The notes: generated from the letters alone by a model not told the origin. Shown: positions 13,076-25,188, counted from the first letter of the stretch. The stretch: 64,000 nucleotides of DNA from Paragonimus skrjabini miyazakii (GCA_014338405.1 JTDE01001008.1:21101-85100); one strand, 5' to 3'. Made by a program: numbers and translations.

Positions 13076-14740
13076 CAAATGAACACTTTGGTCAGAAACT
13101 TGGAATGCAACAGATCTTAGAATATGACACTTTCAGTTTCCCGGAAGATGCGACTTTCCACAAACTTGTTTTTATCGAAAAAATCACTTCATAGACAGGA
13201 CAGAGGAAATTGAAGGTTGCAGATTGTTGGACAAGTTTTACTGCACTAGCCTGATAATAACGTTTGTTAGTTGGTAGTCTGGATATCCTGTTGAACTTGA
13301 CCAATGTGACGGAAGTGAGAGTGCGTAAGGAGTTTGGAAGCACCTCAAACCAAGATACTGAGTGCATTCGTTTAGTTTTGGGAACTATCGGACTAAGTTA
13401 CAATAAATATGATGTTGGTAGTTCACTGTGCTCAACGTTCACAACGAAATGATTGCAGGTGTGTGTGCGTGAAAGATGAGGGTGTAATGGCTACTGGTTG
13501 GACGGATGAGTGTAATGATCATGCGCATTATCGTGGCAGTGATTGCAATGGTAGTGAAAAGGTGTAAATTTATGGTGTTCCAACGGTATGTACAATACAG
13601 ATATATGTATCGTGATAGTTACATGATTGCATTGAAATGTGAATCTGTGTATATTAATGTTTTACTCAGTGCTACGCTTACCAGTTACTTCTAATTGCGT
13701 AATCAACGACAGGACAACATTTAAATTTGTATTCAGATATGCGCTAAATTAGTTTTCTCGAAATGCGATGTCATCTTGTTGTTGGATGCAATATACCATT
13801 ACAATCGATGTTATAAGGCTGCGATTTGCTTAACCTTAATCCACCTGGATAAGAAGGTACCGAATTTGTGTGATACTGAATGCAAGTGTACAACAAAATT
13901 TACCCTGTTCTAGCTAACGATAACCAATATTATCTACATGTTGCATATGGGCAAATTAGACGTGTTAACATGACATAAACCGATACAGCTCAATGACAGG
14001 GCTACAAAACTGGCAAATTTCATACACTTCAGCGTTTTTAGAGCATGTCATATAAAACGTCACGTCAGAGTCCACAACAAGCTAACAACATAACATGATG
14101 TGCCTCGGCTTTTTTTGGAAAATTTGCTAAATTTTAGTCTGTCTTTTATAATTTGTAAATCTGTTTCCTTCATGAACCCAGCTTGTAGTATCCGTCATTA
14201 GGTGGCACATAAAACTGAATAGCTTGTCGAGATGCAGCTGTTGTATTAATTCACATTTCTTGAATTTTCGAAGAGTTAAGAACGATCATTTAGGATCATT
14301 TAGGATCATTTAGGATCATGCTGGAACCACGCTTTAAAGGTAGTCAACCGAACTGCTCATTGCATGGTTCACAGGGACTGAACTTAAGTGATCGCTTGTT
14401 ATCCGCCAATGATAAGGTCTCGTTGAAGACGAACTAAGAATGGACACAAGGTTTAAAATCTGCTGTGATCACTCAAGAAATATTGATTGGTATGATAAAT
14501 TCTGCGGTCAAATATTCTACCAGATTCTACGTGAGATATATCGGGGATTTACTAATTACTGGTACGCGATTAAATCCAGGCAAAAAGCGTACGTCTATCG
14601 CAATAATTCCTTATTAACTCGGCTCGGCAGCAACACTCGGAAAGTTTCATCATTCAACACTGGTGGATTTTTAGGGCGGTAACTTTTCAAAGGGTCACTT
14701 TAGACATTTCTGTTTGACCTATGAATCACATAGGTAGATA
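13076..14740. other. No recognised gene; short tandem repeat
   Basis: No ORF here resembles a known protein. A perfect 10-bp tandem repeat, unit GATCATTTAG, occupies 14284-14319 (3.6 copies). The rest is unremarkable. Confidence 0.5.
14284..14319. repeat. 10-bp tandem repeat (GATCATTTAG)3.6
   Basis: Three perfect copies of GATCATTTAG followed by GATCAT, read directly. It is a minisatellite-like array too short to imply any function. Confidence 0.95.
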
Positions 14741-14746
14741 GGTGTG

Positions 14747-14862
14747 AAACTTCGTAGCTCAGGTGGCAGAATATTTACCGCGTTTGGGTATGTTGTTTCT
14801 GTCGCTGGTTCAAATCCAGCCGAAGTCCAGATTTTTCGCAATTGGGTCTCTCCTAAATTATC
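14747..14862 (+). mobile_element. tRNA-derived SINE, copy 2
   Basis: Plus-strand copy starting at ACTTCGTAGCTCAGGTGG (A-box region). It has the same extended middle segment (GTTTGGGTATGTTGTTTCTG) as copy 1, a B box GGTTCAAATCC within the arm GCTGG/CCAGC, and a tail CGCAATTGGGTCTCTCCTAAA. The B box has one change from the consensus (G to A), so Pol III competence is doubtful. Confidence 0.8.
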
Positions 14863-15408
14863 AGTTCTGTCAAACTACTCGTCTGTAATTCAAAACCACG
14901 TATTTGACAGTTGGTCTTCTTTACGTTCAAAACATTGACCAATTTTACTCCGTTGTGTACGAGTAATTCAATTGTGAATGTGTATCATTCCACCATTCAG
15001 TGGGTCATTATGAGACACTTCAAAGTCTATTTTGTGTTCAAAACTTTCTTGGGCCGTACCTAAGTGTTTAAGATGAATGCATAGAGTAAATTTTTCCACA
15101 CTGACTGTTTCTGTTGTGAGGCGAGACCACACAGGACTTCTTGTAGATCTCTCCTTCTTAAGAGCTTCTATTAAACGTAGCGAGAGAGATTGTCGTTTTA
15201 TATCTTTTTTGGTAACGCTTAACAAACAGTTGTCAGCAAAACTTATTCTCTTAGTAGCTTGACGATCCTCCTTTGCCCACTGTTGGACGTCTAGTAGGAT
15301 CACTTTGCGTTATGAAGGCAGGTCCTAAAAATACATATTTTTCATCAACAGATCGCTGTTATCTTCTTCACTTCGGTAATATGTGTACAATCAATAACAT
15401 TTTTATAT

Positions 15409-15512
15409 GAAACCCAATTGCAAAGAGTCAAGGCTTTGGCTGGATTCAAACCAGTGACAGAAGCATCATGCTCAAACGCGGCAAGTGCTTTACCAGCTTA
15501 GCTATGAAGCCA
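15409..15512 (-). mobile_element. tRNA-derived SINE, copy 3
   Basis: Minus-strand copy of the same SINE. It has the acceptor/D region GGCTTCATAGCTAAGCTGG, a middle block with CATGATGCTTCTGTC, a B box GGTTTGAATCC and a tail CAATTGGGTTTCATATAAA. It is more diverged than copies 1 and 4, with several changes in the A-box region. Confidence 0.75.
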
Positions 15513-15633
15513 CGCCAGTAGCTAAGGAAATTCACATATGATACATTGGGACGGGTGGGCACATGTGATCACCGCTTACAAGCGAAATTGGTTGAGCGTC
15601 CATGTAGAATAACTCGGTCGTGCCTAACGTGAG

Positions 15634-15708
15634 ATCAGTGGCGCAGTGATAAACACGGTTGCCTCGTGAACAACGTGGCCGGAGTTCTAGTCCCGGCAGT
15701 GGTGAGGT
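15634..15708 (+). mobile_element. Second tRNA-like SINE head
   Basis: A different tRNA-like sequence, with an A-box-like AGTGGCGCAGTGATAA and, about 37 nt later, a B-box-like GGAGTTCTAGTCCC flanked by the potential T-stem GCCGG/CCGGC. It is not the same family as copies 1-4. A probable degraded relative of the A-box part (ATGGCGCAATGATAAG) lies near 48,960. No tail could be defined. Confidence 0.45.
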
Positions 15709-16499
15709 TAAGCACTCAGACTGTATTGTCCATCCTAATTTGTAACATTTATTTGATTTCCAGACATTCTAAACTTTTCACAACCAGCTATGTTACTCAT
15801 GTACTTTCTTATCGTGCTGTACTATATTCGTTCATCCCATTTGCCGGATATCTTGCCATCCGAATTAGCTAGATAATTTATCACCTATAATTTTTCCGTG
15901 ACTGGTGATTCCAGCGTTCACAGAGCAATAAAATGCAACATCCTTTCAGTAGTATGGTTATAGAATTTAAAAGTCGTTAGTTTTCGTGATAGAAATAATT
16001 ATCTGTTGGAATGCTTGCTACAACTGTCCGGTGATTGCTGCATCCACGAGCTGGCGGTGAGGCCGAAAATGGGAATTTAACGCAAGGTGCTGCCATGTGA
16101 TTTGGGTTTTTTATTACGTAAGTCGTATGCATGTCTTACAAGGCATTTGGATCACGCTTCTTCCTGTTATCGCTTTGCACAAGAGTATCGCTGAAATCCC
16201 TACTGCGTACAAACGCTGTCCGACGTCGTCTTCACGTTGCACGAAGTTATCTCACGACTTTAACGGGTAACCGAAGTCCGGTTTACCTGCTTCAGGATGG
16301 TTGCAGGTGGAAGTTTTGTCGTTGGCAGTTTTGCTGAAGTTGCTTATATCGTTTACTTGCTATTTTAATGTCCTACCTTGATAAGTTTCAACTTATTCGG
16401 TTATATGTGTATTTATATACATTTTACTTCTGTATTTCAGTAAATGCTAATTTTATGCTCAATCTAATTTATTCGCTTTTATTACATGTAAGTGGTGTA

Positions 16500-16584
16500 G
16501 CAGACCTCTTGGCTGGATTCGAACCAACGACACAAACAGCATGTCGAAAATCAGCAAGCGCTCTACCAGCTGAGCTACGAAGCC
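16500..16584 (-). mobile_element. tRNA-derived SINE, copy 4 (tail truncated)
   Basis: Minus strand: GGCTTCGTAGCTCAGCTGG, then GTAGAGCGCTTGC, an extended middle part, and a perfect B box GGTTCGAATCC in GTTGG/CCAGC. After the B box the GGGTCTC tail of the other copies is missing, so this copy is 3' truncated or belongs to a subfamily with a different tail. Confidence 0.75.
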
Positions 16585-16589
16585 ACATA

Positions 16590-17095
16590 GGGAGCTCAGA
16601 AGTTTTCACATTTGGACCCAGTTACCCACCCAACCCACCGTCTTATGGAATCTACTAAATGATCTACTGACTTGACTGCTCAAGCAAGATTTCTCAACCA
16701 GTTCACGCTGGAATCCACTAACGCCACTGTTGAGCATAGAAATTGCATTACTTATTCAGTTTTGTTGTATGTAGTGGATTATTTACAGGGGTTCAGAAAG
16801 TTATTCGAGGAACAAGAATTTTCGCATGCTAACGAATTTAGTGGTTGCCTAGATGAATACATAGAGAATTTTAGTGTCACATATTTGCCTGGCTCACGCT
16901 CAAAAGCAAGCAATCATTCAATCAAAACCAGTTGCTTCCCGAAATAAGTTTATAAACAAGAGTCAAGAACATTAGATTGCACGGTTAATTGCCTAGCACA
17001 TTTTGCTGTATCTCATCAGGTACACACATCATTGTTGGTATTTATATAGTAGAGTCAAACAAGGTTAGTGAAAAAAATTGCTTGAACACACATGG
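16590..17095. other. No recognised gene between SINE and LINE
   Basis: Contains one 91-codon plus-strand ORF (16672-16947) with no recognisable domain. Nothing else was noted. Confidence 0.5.
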
Positions 17096-17096
17096 T

Positions 17097-20000
17097 TGAC
17101 GGCATCCGAAACGGATTAGCCTGTCACATTGACCGAAGCCAAAGGACGCCTGCGCTTCAAACCATCACCCCAAGTGACTTGCAGTGAACCACTTGTGGTT
17201 CCACTCATATGCCACGTATCCTGAGAGAATAAGACCAGTAGGTGTGCGAGTGAGGCCTTCGTGTCCAGCCGGGCAATGCTGGTTAGCCAATTGAATGGCT
17301 AGCACGAAAAGGAAACCCTTATCTCTCGGAAAATAAACAGAGAGAGAGAGACTGCAATGACAAGACTTATACTAGGAAGAAAGATTTGCGAAATGTAATA
17401 CAAGAAGCATTTCAGTATATGAGTGCATGCTAGTGCATTCCGAAGAAAACAAAGTTGAAAAACAAAACTCGAAGTTGAACTACAAGATCAGGCAAACGAT
17501 TCATCATTCAATACACCAACAAAGCTCAAGGAAAGAATGGGTAGAAGACTACAGACAGTCAAGTTTCTGAAAAGAGGAGCGGATTAGTTGCCAAACGACC
17601 ATCGTCTTGGTCGATGCAATCATTATCAAAAATAGAATGGATATATATATATGACCTACCTGAGCCTAACGTACTCGCTGTCTCTTTGCCGACGGTGAAC
17701 TATGAGTAGGCTGGTGACCTACTAATTCCAAACGGCCAACGCATTCGCGGCCGCACACATCGCAACGCCATATAGTCATATCACCACGACCGATGGTACC
17801 GATGGTTCCTTTGCGTACCGCACGCTTTCGTTATCGGCTGTGCAATAACTGCTCGTTGAACTCGCGGACGTCCGTCCGAATTGTATTCCTCCAGGCTGTC
17901 CGGCTCAACGCTAAGTCTTCCCAACATCTAAAACCAATTTTACAACGTGAAAAACTTACCTGCACAGCATCCTAGTATCTCAGCTTTTGACCACCAGGAT
18001 TTCGCTTACCCGATCTCAATTTTCCATACAGCACCTGCTTCGGAATAGGCTCATCGCCCATCCGACGGACGTGACTCAGCCAACGAAGCTGATTCAACAT
18101 CAGCAAGGCTTCCATCCCGTTCATGTCCACTTGCCGCAGTACTTCAGTGTTCGGAACCATGTCCGACCACCGAATACCCAAGATGCGTCTTAGACATTGC
18201 AAATGAAAGTGGCTCAGATAACGCACGTTCCGCTGATACAATGTCCACGTTTCACTGCCGTACAGCAGTACAGACGGCACCATTGAGCGGTAGACAAAGA
18301 GCTTATTGCTCGGCTTCAGGCTGTGGGTCTTCCAAACACGTCTTTCAAGACGTCCGAAAGCAGTGCTAGCCTTTGATACACGCAATATTAACTCGCGGTT
18401 CACGGACAGATCGGTGGACAACTTACTGCCCAAGTAGCAGAAATATGTGCAGCTGTCGACAACACCTCCATCAACACGGATTTGGGGTGAAGGTGCACAG
18501 AAAACACCTCCGCTTGGAGAAGGCTGAAAGAAAGAAAATGTCTTACCTGTGTTGATATTCAGTCCAAACTTGGATGCTGTGGTTGCGAAGCCCGCGGCCA
18601 GTCGCTGTAGTTCGTCCTCGCTATATACAAACAACGCGCTGTCATCTGCGAACATTAAGGTGTGTAACCGGGTTTGGGCACCGAAACGTCGAATACTCAG
18701 TAGGCGTCCATCTGTCCAGTACTCACCTTTAACACCGTCATCCTCAGAGTCATAGAAAGCAACTGTTGGCATGGCAGTCAAATATAATCTAAATAGGGAT
18801 GGAGCCAGGACACAACCATGCTTCACGCCAGTGACAATGCTAAAATCTTCAGAGGTAAATCCACACGATTGCACCTTCGCCGTCATGTCCACATGCAGCA
18901 ATCTAATCAGATTGACCAACTCACCTGGACATCCAAATTTACCAAGCACCGTCCACAACGCCTCGCGGTTGACAGAATCGAATGTCTTGGTGAAGTCGAC
19001 GAAGAGAGCATACAGGGGCTGGTTGCGTCCCCGGCACTTCTCCTAAAGCTGCCGAGCAGCGAACATCAGGTCGATCGTACTCCGATTCACCCGGAATCCG
19101 CATTGTTCCTCAGGATCATTGGCCCCCAATACATCCGTATTCAGCAGGTTCAGGAGGATTCTGGCAAGCACCTTGACTGCGCAGCTCAGCAGACTGATGC
19201 CCCGATAGCTGTCCGGGCATTGCCTGTTACCCTAACCCTTAAACAAAGGTACTATCACAACACCCTTGAAATCCTTTGACATCACCTCCTCCTCCCAGAT
19301 GGAGTGAACCAGCTGGAGCAGTGCACGTTCCATCGCCAGCCCGCCATTCTTCAGGATTTCGCCTGGAAATCCACCTTCACCTGCAGCCTGCCCATTACGA
19401 AGTTGACTGATCGCTCTTTGCAATTCTAGTAAATCAGGAGCGAGAGCAAGTGAAGGCTTGATGGCCTGTTGTGACAGGCTGTTGACGGCCACCCAATCAA
19501 TGGTAGCAGGACGATTTAGAAGGCTACCAAAGTGTTTGCGCCAGACCTTCATGATATCTTCTAGCTGAGCGCACGAACAGCCGATGTCCACGTCTACCAG
19601 TGCTTTAGTAGACTGGATAGATGGACCGAAGATCGCATTGAGCGAATCGTAGAACTCCTTATGCTGCCGACGAGCTACGAAGCCCTGCATCCGCTCACTC
19701 TGCTTCATCCACCAGTTATCCTTGATTCCGCGAACACGCTCGGCCAGTTGACGGCGGATAATCCGAAACGCCGCCTTCTTCGCTTCATTGCCCGGGTCCA
19801 CCGTGGAGGCAGCAAACGCGGTATTCTTCTCTCGTACCAGTTCCACGATAACCGCATTGTTGCCGTCGAACCAGTCCAGACGTTTCTGACGTTTGACAAC
19901 AATCGTCTCACTGGCTGCCGTCGCGATCCGATCCTTGATGAACTGCCACATACCCTCAGGGGTAGTGGACACAAAAACGTCGTGTAGAAGAGAGGCAACT

Positions 20001-20494
20001 GCACATTGAAAAGCAGTCTTCGTCTCGCAGTTCTCCAGTCGTTTGATATCTAACTTCTGCCATTGTCCGAAAGATCTACAATAGACAGACTTGCGTACAT
20101 GGATAAATAATTTAGTCCTGACCAGTCTATGGTCGGTGCTACATTCAGCGCCGCGCATCACTCGCGTGATACACATTTCACGAATGTCGCGCTGTGGCAC
20201 AATCACGTGGTCAAGCAAGTGGTGATGGCCGCTTCGTGGATGGGTCCACGTGTTGATTTTGCTCGCACCCAGCTGGAATCGTGTGTTCGTGATAGCCAGC
20301 TCGTGAGTAGCACACAGGCGGAGCAGACGATCACCGTTCTCGTTCACTGAACGAATTCCGTGCGGTTCGGGGACTCCCTGCCAAACTACCGAGTCGCGCC
20401 CGACTGGAGCGTTCAAATCACCCAAAACAAACAGTCGATCAGTCACAGGCATCGACCAGATTGTGGCGGATAGTTGATCATAGAATTGGTCCTT
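17097..20494 (-). mobile_element. LINE (endonuclease-RT non-LTR retrotransposon), copy 1
   Basis: A 5'-truncated LINE on the minus strand. Its ORF region (17,666-20,494) is followed by a ~570-bp 3' UTR down to about 17,097. The 3' UTR includes (AT)6 at 17,641-17,652, a GA-rich run at 17,339-17,352, and a terminal section shared with copy 2 (from ~35,295) and with the 3'-end fragment at 55,324-55,525. At its 5' edge the element joins a 0.12-kb block belonging to dispersed family 2. The single EN-RT-zinc-finger ORF layout matches LINEs common in invertebrates and fish; the clade was not assigned. Confidence 0.9.
17666..20494 (-). pseudogene. LINE endonuclease-reverse transcriptase ORF, copy 1 (broken)
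   Basis: One continuous minus-strand frame encodes an APE-type endonuclease C-terminal part (GDLNAPVG; TWTHPRSG; catalytic-site STDH), a linker, and a reverse transcriptase. RT motifs are VIVPLFKG, YRGISLLS, LFVDFTKTFDSVN with its metal-binding Asp, HGCVLAPSLF, and the catalytic box FADD at about 18,641-18,652. These are followed by a thumb/connection region (LLYGSETWTLY, LRRILGIRW). A C-terminal C2H2 finger has C-x2-C-x12-H-x3-H spacing (CDVCGREC ... HQPTH). The frame is interrupted by stops at 19,232 (TAG), 19,043 (TAG), 17,972 (TAG) and 17,831 (TAA), with no frameshift, and ends at 17,666. The N-terminal endonuclease is missing through 5' truncation. It cannot make a full protein without readthrough. 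In life such proteins nick the target DNA and copy the RNA in place. Confidence 0.9.
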
Positions 20495-20495
20495 C

Positions 20496-20615
20496 TTGTC
20501 CGTCGTCTTTCTGGCGTTCGGAGCTTGCCCTTTTGTTCCTGAATGTCGCCTGTGGGTAATATACTACTTGTGAGTAGTATACTACTCATAACGAAACAGC
20601 CTGTCATACAACAGT
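20496..20615 (-). repeat. Dispersed family 2 fragment abutting LINE copy 1
   Basis: Read on the minus strand, this block (GTTGTATGACAGGC, TTTCGT, a palindrome-like GAGTAGTATACTACTCAC, AGTAGTATATTACCCACAGG, then GGAACAAAAGGGCAAGCTCC and GACGACGGACAAGAAG) is nearly identical to 58,027-58,142 and recognisable at 63,070-63,165. It ends exactly where LINE homology begins, so it is either the target into which the truncated LINE inserted or a recombination partner. Confidence 0.75.
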
Positions 20616-20725
20616 AACATTAACACAGCAAGCAAGCCAATAAAATCGTAATATAATCCGTATTATATTCAGCGTGATTATCCAGGCAGCTGAACAACTG
20701 TAACACTGTTCAGTTACTGTTGGAT
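20605..20725. repeat. AT-rich repeat shared with 23.55 kb
   Basis: The plus strand shares a mosaic of blocks with 23,545-23,650: CAGTAACA...AACA, AAGC, TATTATATTCAGCGTGATTA (TATTATGTTCAGCGTAATTA in the other copy) and TGTTCAGTTAC (TGTCCAGTTAC). It contains the inverted repeat AATATAAT-CCGT-ATTATATT. The family was not identified. Confidence 0.5.
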
Positions 20726-21354
20726 TTGTTGAGGTTCGTCTGCTACGTTTGTCGTTTTTTGTTTGGCGTGATGCGGAGTGATGAATCCGTTGAGGCATGT
20801 TTGGTTTGTTCGTAGGAAGTCGATCCTAAATTTGTCTTTATTTTTCTTTGTTGTGTGGAACAAACGAGTATGATGAATTTTGTACCATAACTACACGTAA
20901 AATGTTTGCTTTCTTCCTTTTTATAACTATCATTGCTTATCTGTTAAAGATTTTTTCCTGGTATTGTTTGACACGTTGTCACCTTCACCTGCACCCGACT
21001 GTTTATATGAACTCATTTCCCGTTGACTGGTGGCGGTTTGTGGACGCGTGTGTAGTTACTCCATTTTGAATGGAATTGTTGAATACGCGTTACTGAATGA
21101 ATTATCTTAAACCCCCTGGAGCGATTCAACAGTTACAAGTTATAATCATTATGCCTGCCGCAATTTAAATGAAAGTCTGAGTTGTTGTAGTGATAACGCT
21201 AACAAGTTTTGGTTTTTGCTGGCTCAATTACAAATACTTGTTCACTGGTCGAATTCAAATTTGAAATGAACTAAAAAAAACATAACTTTTACTATCACGT
21301 CGTATAACCTTAGTGTCAGGTCATTTATATGCATGTCTTTAGTGTACAAAACCA
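20726..21354. other. No recognised gene
   Basis: One 73-codon plus-strand ORF (20,848-21,069) has an internal hydrophobic stretch starting MFAFFLFITII, but there is no splice or homology support. Confidence 0.45.
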
Positions 21355-22164
21355 TTAGCCAAATCGAGTGTTCAGCATATGTAAACTCCGAGATTGTTCA
21401 GTGCAATTCCACTGGAAGGTCGAACTTCGCTGACACGATAAAAAACAACTTCGGTTGATTCCAGACCAAACATGATGGTTTTTAAAACACGTTGCATGAA
21501 CAGCTTGGTTAGACTTCCTCTCGTTTCCGTCTGAACCACATTTTTGTACTGCATTAAAAAAATCACGTTTAGTGGATACAATAAACATGGTTGCATTAAA
21601 GGATTTTGTATCACTTTTCAAAATAAAAACGGAGTTCTCAGCTGTTTCATTTGATTGAGCATTTCTGGGTGCAGTCAACAGATGTGGGCACCCAACTCCT
21701 TTTGTGCAACAAAATGACTCCCGCTGTCAGGATCCAGTGCATAGGGAATTCCTTCTCAGCTAAGAGTCTTTCGAAATGCCGTAATTATGAAATCAACACA
21801 TGGTGAAGTTACGAATGACACTTCTGGCCAACTTAATTAGGAGTCAAATATTACTAGGGTATAGTGTGTCCAGAAATGGATATCATTAGCCCGCATGTGA
21901 GCGCTGTCAAACTTCGCATGAAATCGGCCACAGAACCCACTCGGATGGCTTGGAATGAATTTGATGTATACAGCGGACACATTCACATGTTATTTGAACA
22001 ATATCTGCATCAATTCCCTGCCAACAATATGTCAAACGTGTCAATGATTTCATTCTTTCTACACCAGGGTAACTAGAATGCATGTCACTCAAAATTACTA
22101 CACGAAGTTTAGAAGGCAGAACAAAGCTATCATTTAAACATGCAATACCGTCGGAAGTAACCAA
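21355..22164 (-). pseudogene. Ty3/gypsy-type integrase remnant
   Basis: The minus strand encodes a decayed LTR-retrotransposon integrase. At 22,164-21,907 is the N-terminal zinc-binding region: LPSKLRVVILSDMHSSYPG, ERMKSLTRLTYCW, GIDADI and CECVRC. It corresponds to the usual H-H-C-C module, but the second His position (normally GHPG or GHLG) is Tyr. At about 21,770-21,690 is a catalytic-core piece EGIPYALDPDSGSHFVA, holding the second Asp. It is followed, in another frame, by PRNAQSNETAENSVFILKS, which holds the Glu of the DDE triad. Further down, STEVVFYRVSEV looks like the C-terminal domain. Several stops and frameshifts are present. No LTR, RT or RNase H was identified around it. A functional enzyme would insert retrotransposon cDNA into the genome. 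Confidence 0.75.
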
Positions 22165-25100
22165 AGGCTCTTCGTGACGAGTATGAAATTGCGGAAATGC
22201 GTGTTTCTAAGTTGTATTCTCCTATTTACGCATAGCCAAAATAGTAGAATGAAAACATTTTGTCATATTGGAACTCATATTGGAACTCAATGGACTATGC
22301 GAAAAATACCTTCAAACTCTTCACGCACTTATGACAAATAATATATAAACCAGAATTGATACAAAAAAAGTGGATAAATGTGAGAAATGGATTTTCCATC
22401 TAACAGTAGAAGCTTGTGGCTGTCAAGTGTAAGTAAAACATTTGCGGTAGTACCTTTCACAAAAATACCAGCGGACTTTATAAAAGAAAGTTTAAGTCTC
22501 TTCATGCAGTCGAATGGAATAAAAGACTAAACACTACCAGTTTCAATAATGAAAGAGTAGCAAATTATTAGGTTGTGTGGCGCGTACGATCAGTAGAATT
22601 GATAAAATTTACAGCGTGAGCAATGGACTGAAAGTCAAATGAAGAAGTATTGACTAAACGCGCCTGCGGACCAAAACGGACAGCTGGAATTCAGTTTGTT
22701 TTACCACATTTATGGCAATTGGATTTCGAGAAAGGACAAGTTAATCAAGGATTCATTCGACAATATGACTTACAGTTATTCCGATGATGGACAGAGTTTG
22801 GTTTGGAATTACAAGGTCCAAACGCTGTATTCCTCCGGTGAGTTACCTTCTCAAACTTCCGGTATTATCGATGTGCCTGTTTCCCAGCATTGTTGCCACT
22901 ATACATCACAGCTTGTTCTTTATTTGCCACGGCTGTAACGTCTGGAAATTGTTCACAGAGGACTCTAGCAAATCGGAAGGATGTCTAACTCAACAGTAGT
23001 AACTTTGCTGAGCACCAGGGTATCGACTCCTGAACTTAATCGATCTTTTGGCAGAATTCACAGTTAGGCATCAAAACTATATCCTGCAGCTTGAACTTCG
23101 ACGTTGAAAGACAAATGCATAGATATCCTTATTCTCTTTCCCCAGTAAAGTACGAAATTAAACTCTCTCTCTGCAGATATAAAGTTGACTGGCTGAACAC
23201 GCTTAAGCAGCAATTGGTTCAAGGAAATGTATTAAAGTGAAATAGGGAGATCAGGAGACGCAAGAATTTTAAGCAAAGTGTATACATCTTCACCAATAAC
23301 CGTGAGAAAAACTGCGGTGTTTTCCTTTCCTCTCCGATTGCTTTACGCATATCACATAAAAGTTCGGAACGTTTCAAGTAATATTCGATATCCCGTGAAC
23401 TTGACTGAATATTCAACTTTTCCAAAATGCAAAGGTCCATCATAAAAAATATACTGGTCTCGACGCCAGATGTAGTTGTTTGAAATACGAAATAGTAATC
23501 GCATATTTAATTGGCTCAAGCCCAAAGCTTGTTCCTACACAATAGCAGTAACACAACAAGCGAGGCAACAACGTCACAGTGTATTCCATATTATGTTCAG
23601 CGTAATTAAACATACAATTAGACAACAATAACACAATGTCCAGTTACGAATTACAGTCACTACAGGTGACCAAATTACAAGATGTGGATCCCTGAACATG
23701 AAGCGGGATTTTCTAAGTAATTATAGCTTGCATGCCCCGATCCATTGAAAAAGCTAAAGGGGGTCTTCTTCTTCTCGGCCTTCTTCCTTCTTGTTTGAGT
23801 CTCCGATGCGAAATAGCCGTGGTGAGCAAAACTGTCAAGCAGGATTGCCTTGTAAGTGCTCCAAACCCTTCATGAACATGAATGGCTAAAAGTACAATAG
23901 CGACCGGTTTGATTTTTCATTCGGAATGCATAATAGCTATATATCACAGTGCCCACTTATGTACTGCGCAGTTACAGCTTCCGTCTCCAAGTGCGTTATC
24001 ATTCCTCTGACTATACGGTGTTAGCAGTGACAACGTTGAAAATTGTTGCCTTCGACAATGAAATGAAAATAACAGCCCCTCCCGGCACCACCAACTGACG
24101 ATAACTAGCGTCCATCGCATAATGGATCTCGTGTTGTCCATGCGCGGAAAACGAGTGTAATTGACAGTAGTGATGAACAACGCCCTAGACATCAGTGATC
24201 ACCATAAGTATTGGTGTATCTTTAATGTCATGTAAATTTTAGGTACAGACCCGGGCAAGCAGAACGACGAGGAAGCTGGACTGAGAGCAGAAACGTCACG
24301 ACAGATCCATCAACATCTCGGAAAACGTGTATTGAACGCATGTGTTGTAAAACATTCCTACCCTCAACGTTACCGAATTCAGAACTGTGGTGAAAATCTA
24401 ATCGGTCCACGGCTTATCCAAACCCCGACACAATAGAAGATCTAACAGGGGGACAATTCAAACGTCATGTTAAAGATACCACATCGAGATTGGACAAACA
24501 GTCTCCATGTTACGCCTTCTGTTACTCGCCTATTTCTTTGTTCCGTATTGCACCAATTAATGTTCACTTTGTGACTTTGTATGTGGTAATACGACCAGTG
24601 AATGATAGACTATGATTACTTCCATACTGTTGTACATTTGTAAATTTGGCTTCTTGTCTCATGAATATTAACTGTTTATTACAACCAGTATGAGGTTTTC
24701 TCCTTATTGCTTGCGTGGGAGGTTTCAACCCGAGTACGATTTCTAGGGCTATTCGAAGTCCCTAATTCCCAGTATTACAAGACCATAAACATCAGTACGT
24801 CCAACTGTAGGTAGGAAATTTGTGGTTGTTTAATATGTCTAAGCTGCTATGCCTTTATTTACTTCATTTTATAAGATGATGGAAATCGAATGTTAGGTTA
24901 CATTTTGAATTATAGTCCCGAAGTGTATGTTCAATACAGTTAGCGTACTATTTTTTCGGAAGAGTATACCATTGTGTTTAACCACAGATTACTTTTAACT
25001 TGACACACTAAAGACGTTAGAATTCTACATGTAGGGAATACAAAGCCGGTTTGTCGAGATTTAAAGTAGACAGTAAATAAGCACCATAGTGACCTTGACG

Positions 25101-25188
25101 GAATTTTAAATTTTCTTTCAAATCTTTACAATGGGATTCACTGAACAAATAGGTTTTAGCCAGCTGGAAATGTGATGGTGGTCATTAC
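22165..25188. other. No recognised gene, 3 kb
   Basis: Holds short unrecognised ORFs (for example 80 codons at 22,696-22,938), a two-copy tandem CATATTGGAACT near 22,264-22,287, and the repeat copy at 23,545-23,650. Nothing else was supported. Confidence 0.45.
23545..23650. repeat. AT-rich repeat shared with 20.6 kb
   Basis: Second copy, same orientation, of the sequence described at 20,605-20,725 (AGTAACACAACAAGC, TATTATGTTCAGCGTAATTA, TGTCCAGTTAC). It is diverged and its ends are undefined. Confidence 0.5.

Noticed and set aside
14968..15303. 111-codon minus-strand ORF
   Set aside because: No recognisable family, overlapped by an open plus-strand frame. Could be an exon but nothing supports it beyond length.
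18818..19279. 153-codon plus-strand ORF inside LINE copy 1
   Set aside because: Antisense shadow of the reverse transcriptase frame; no independent motif.
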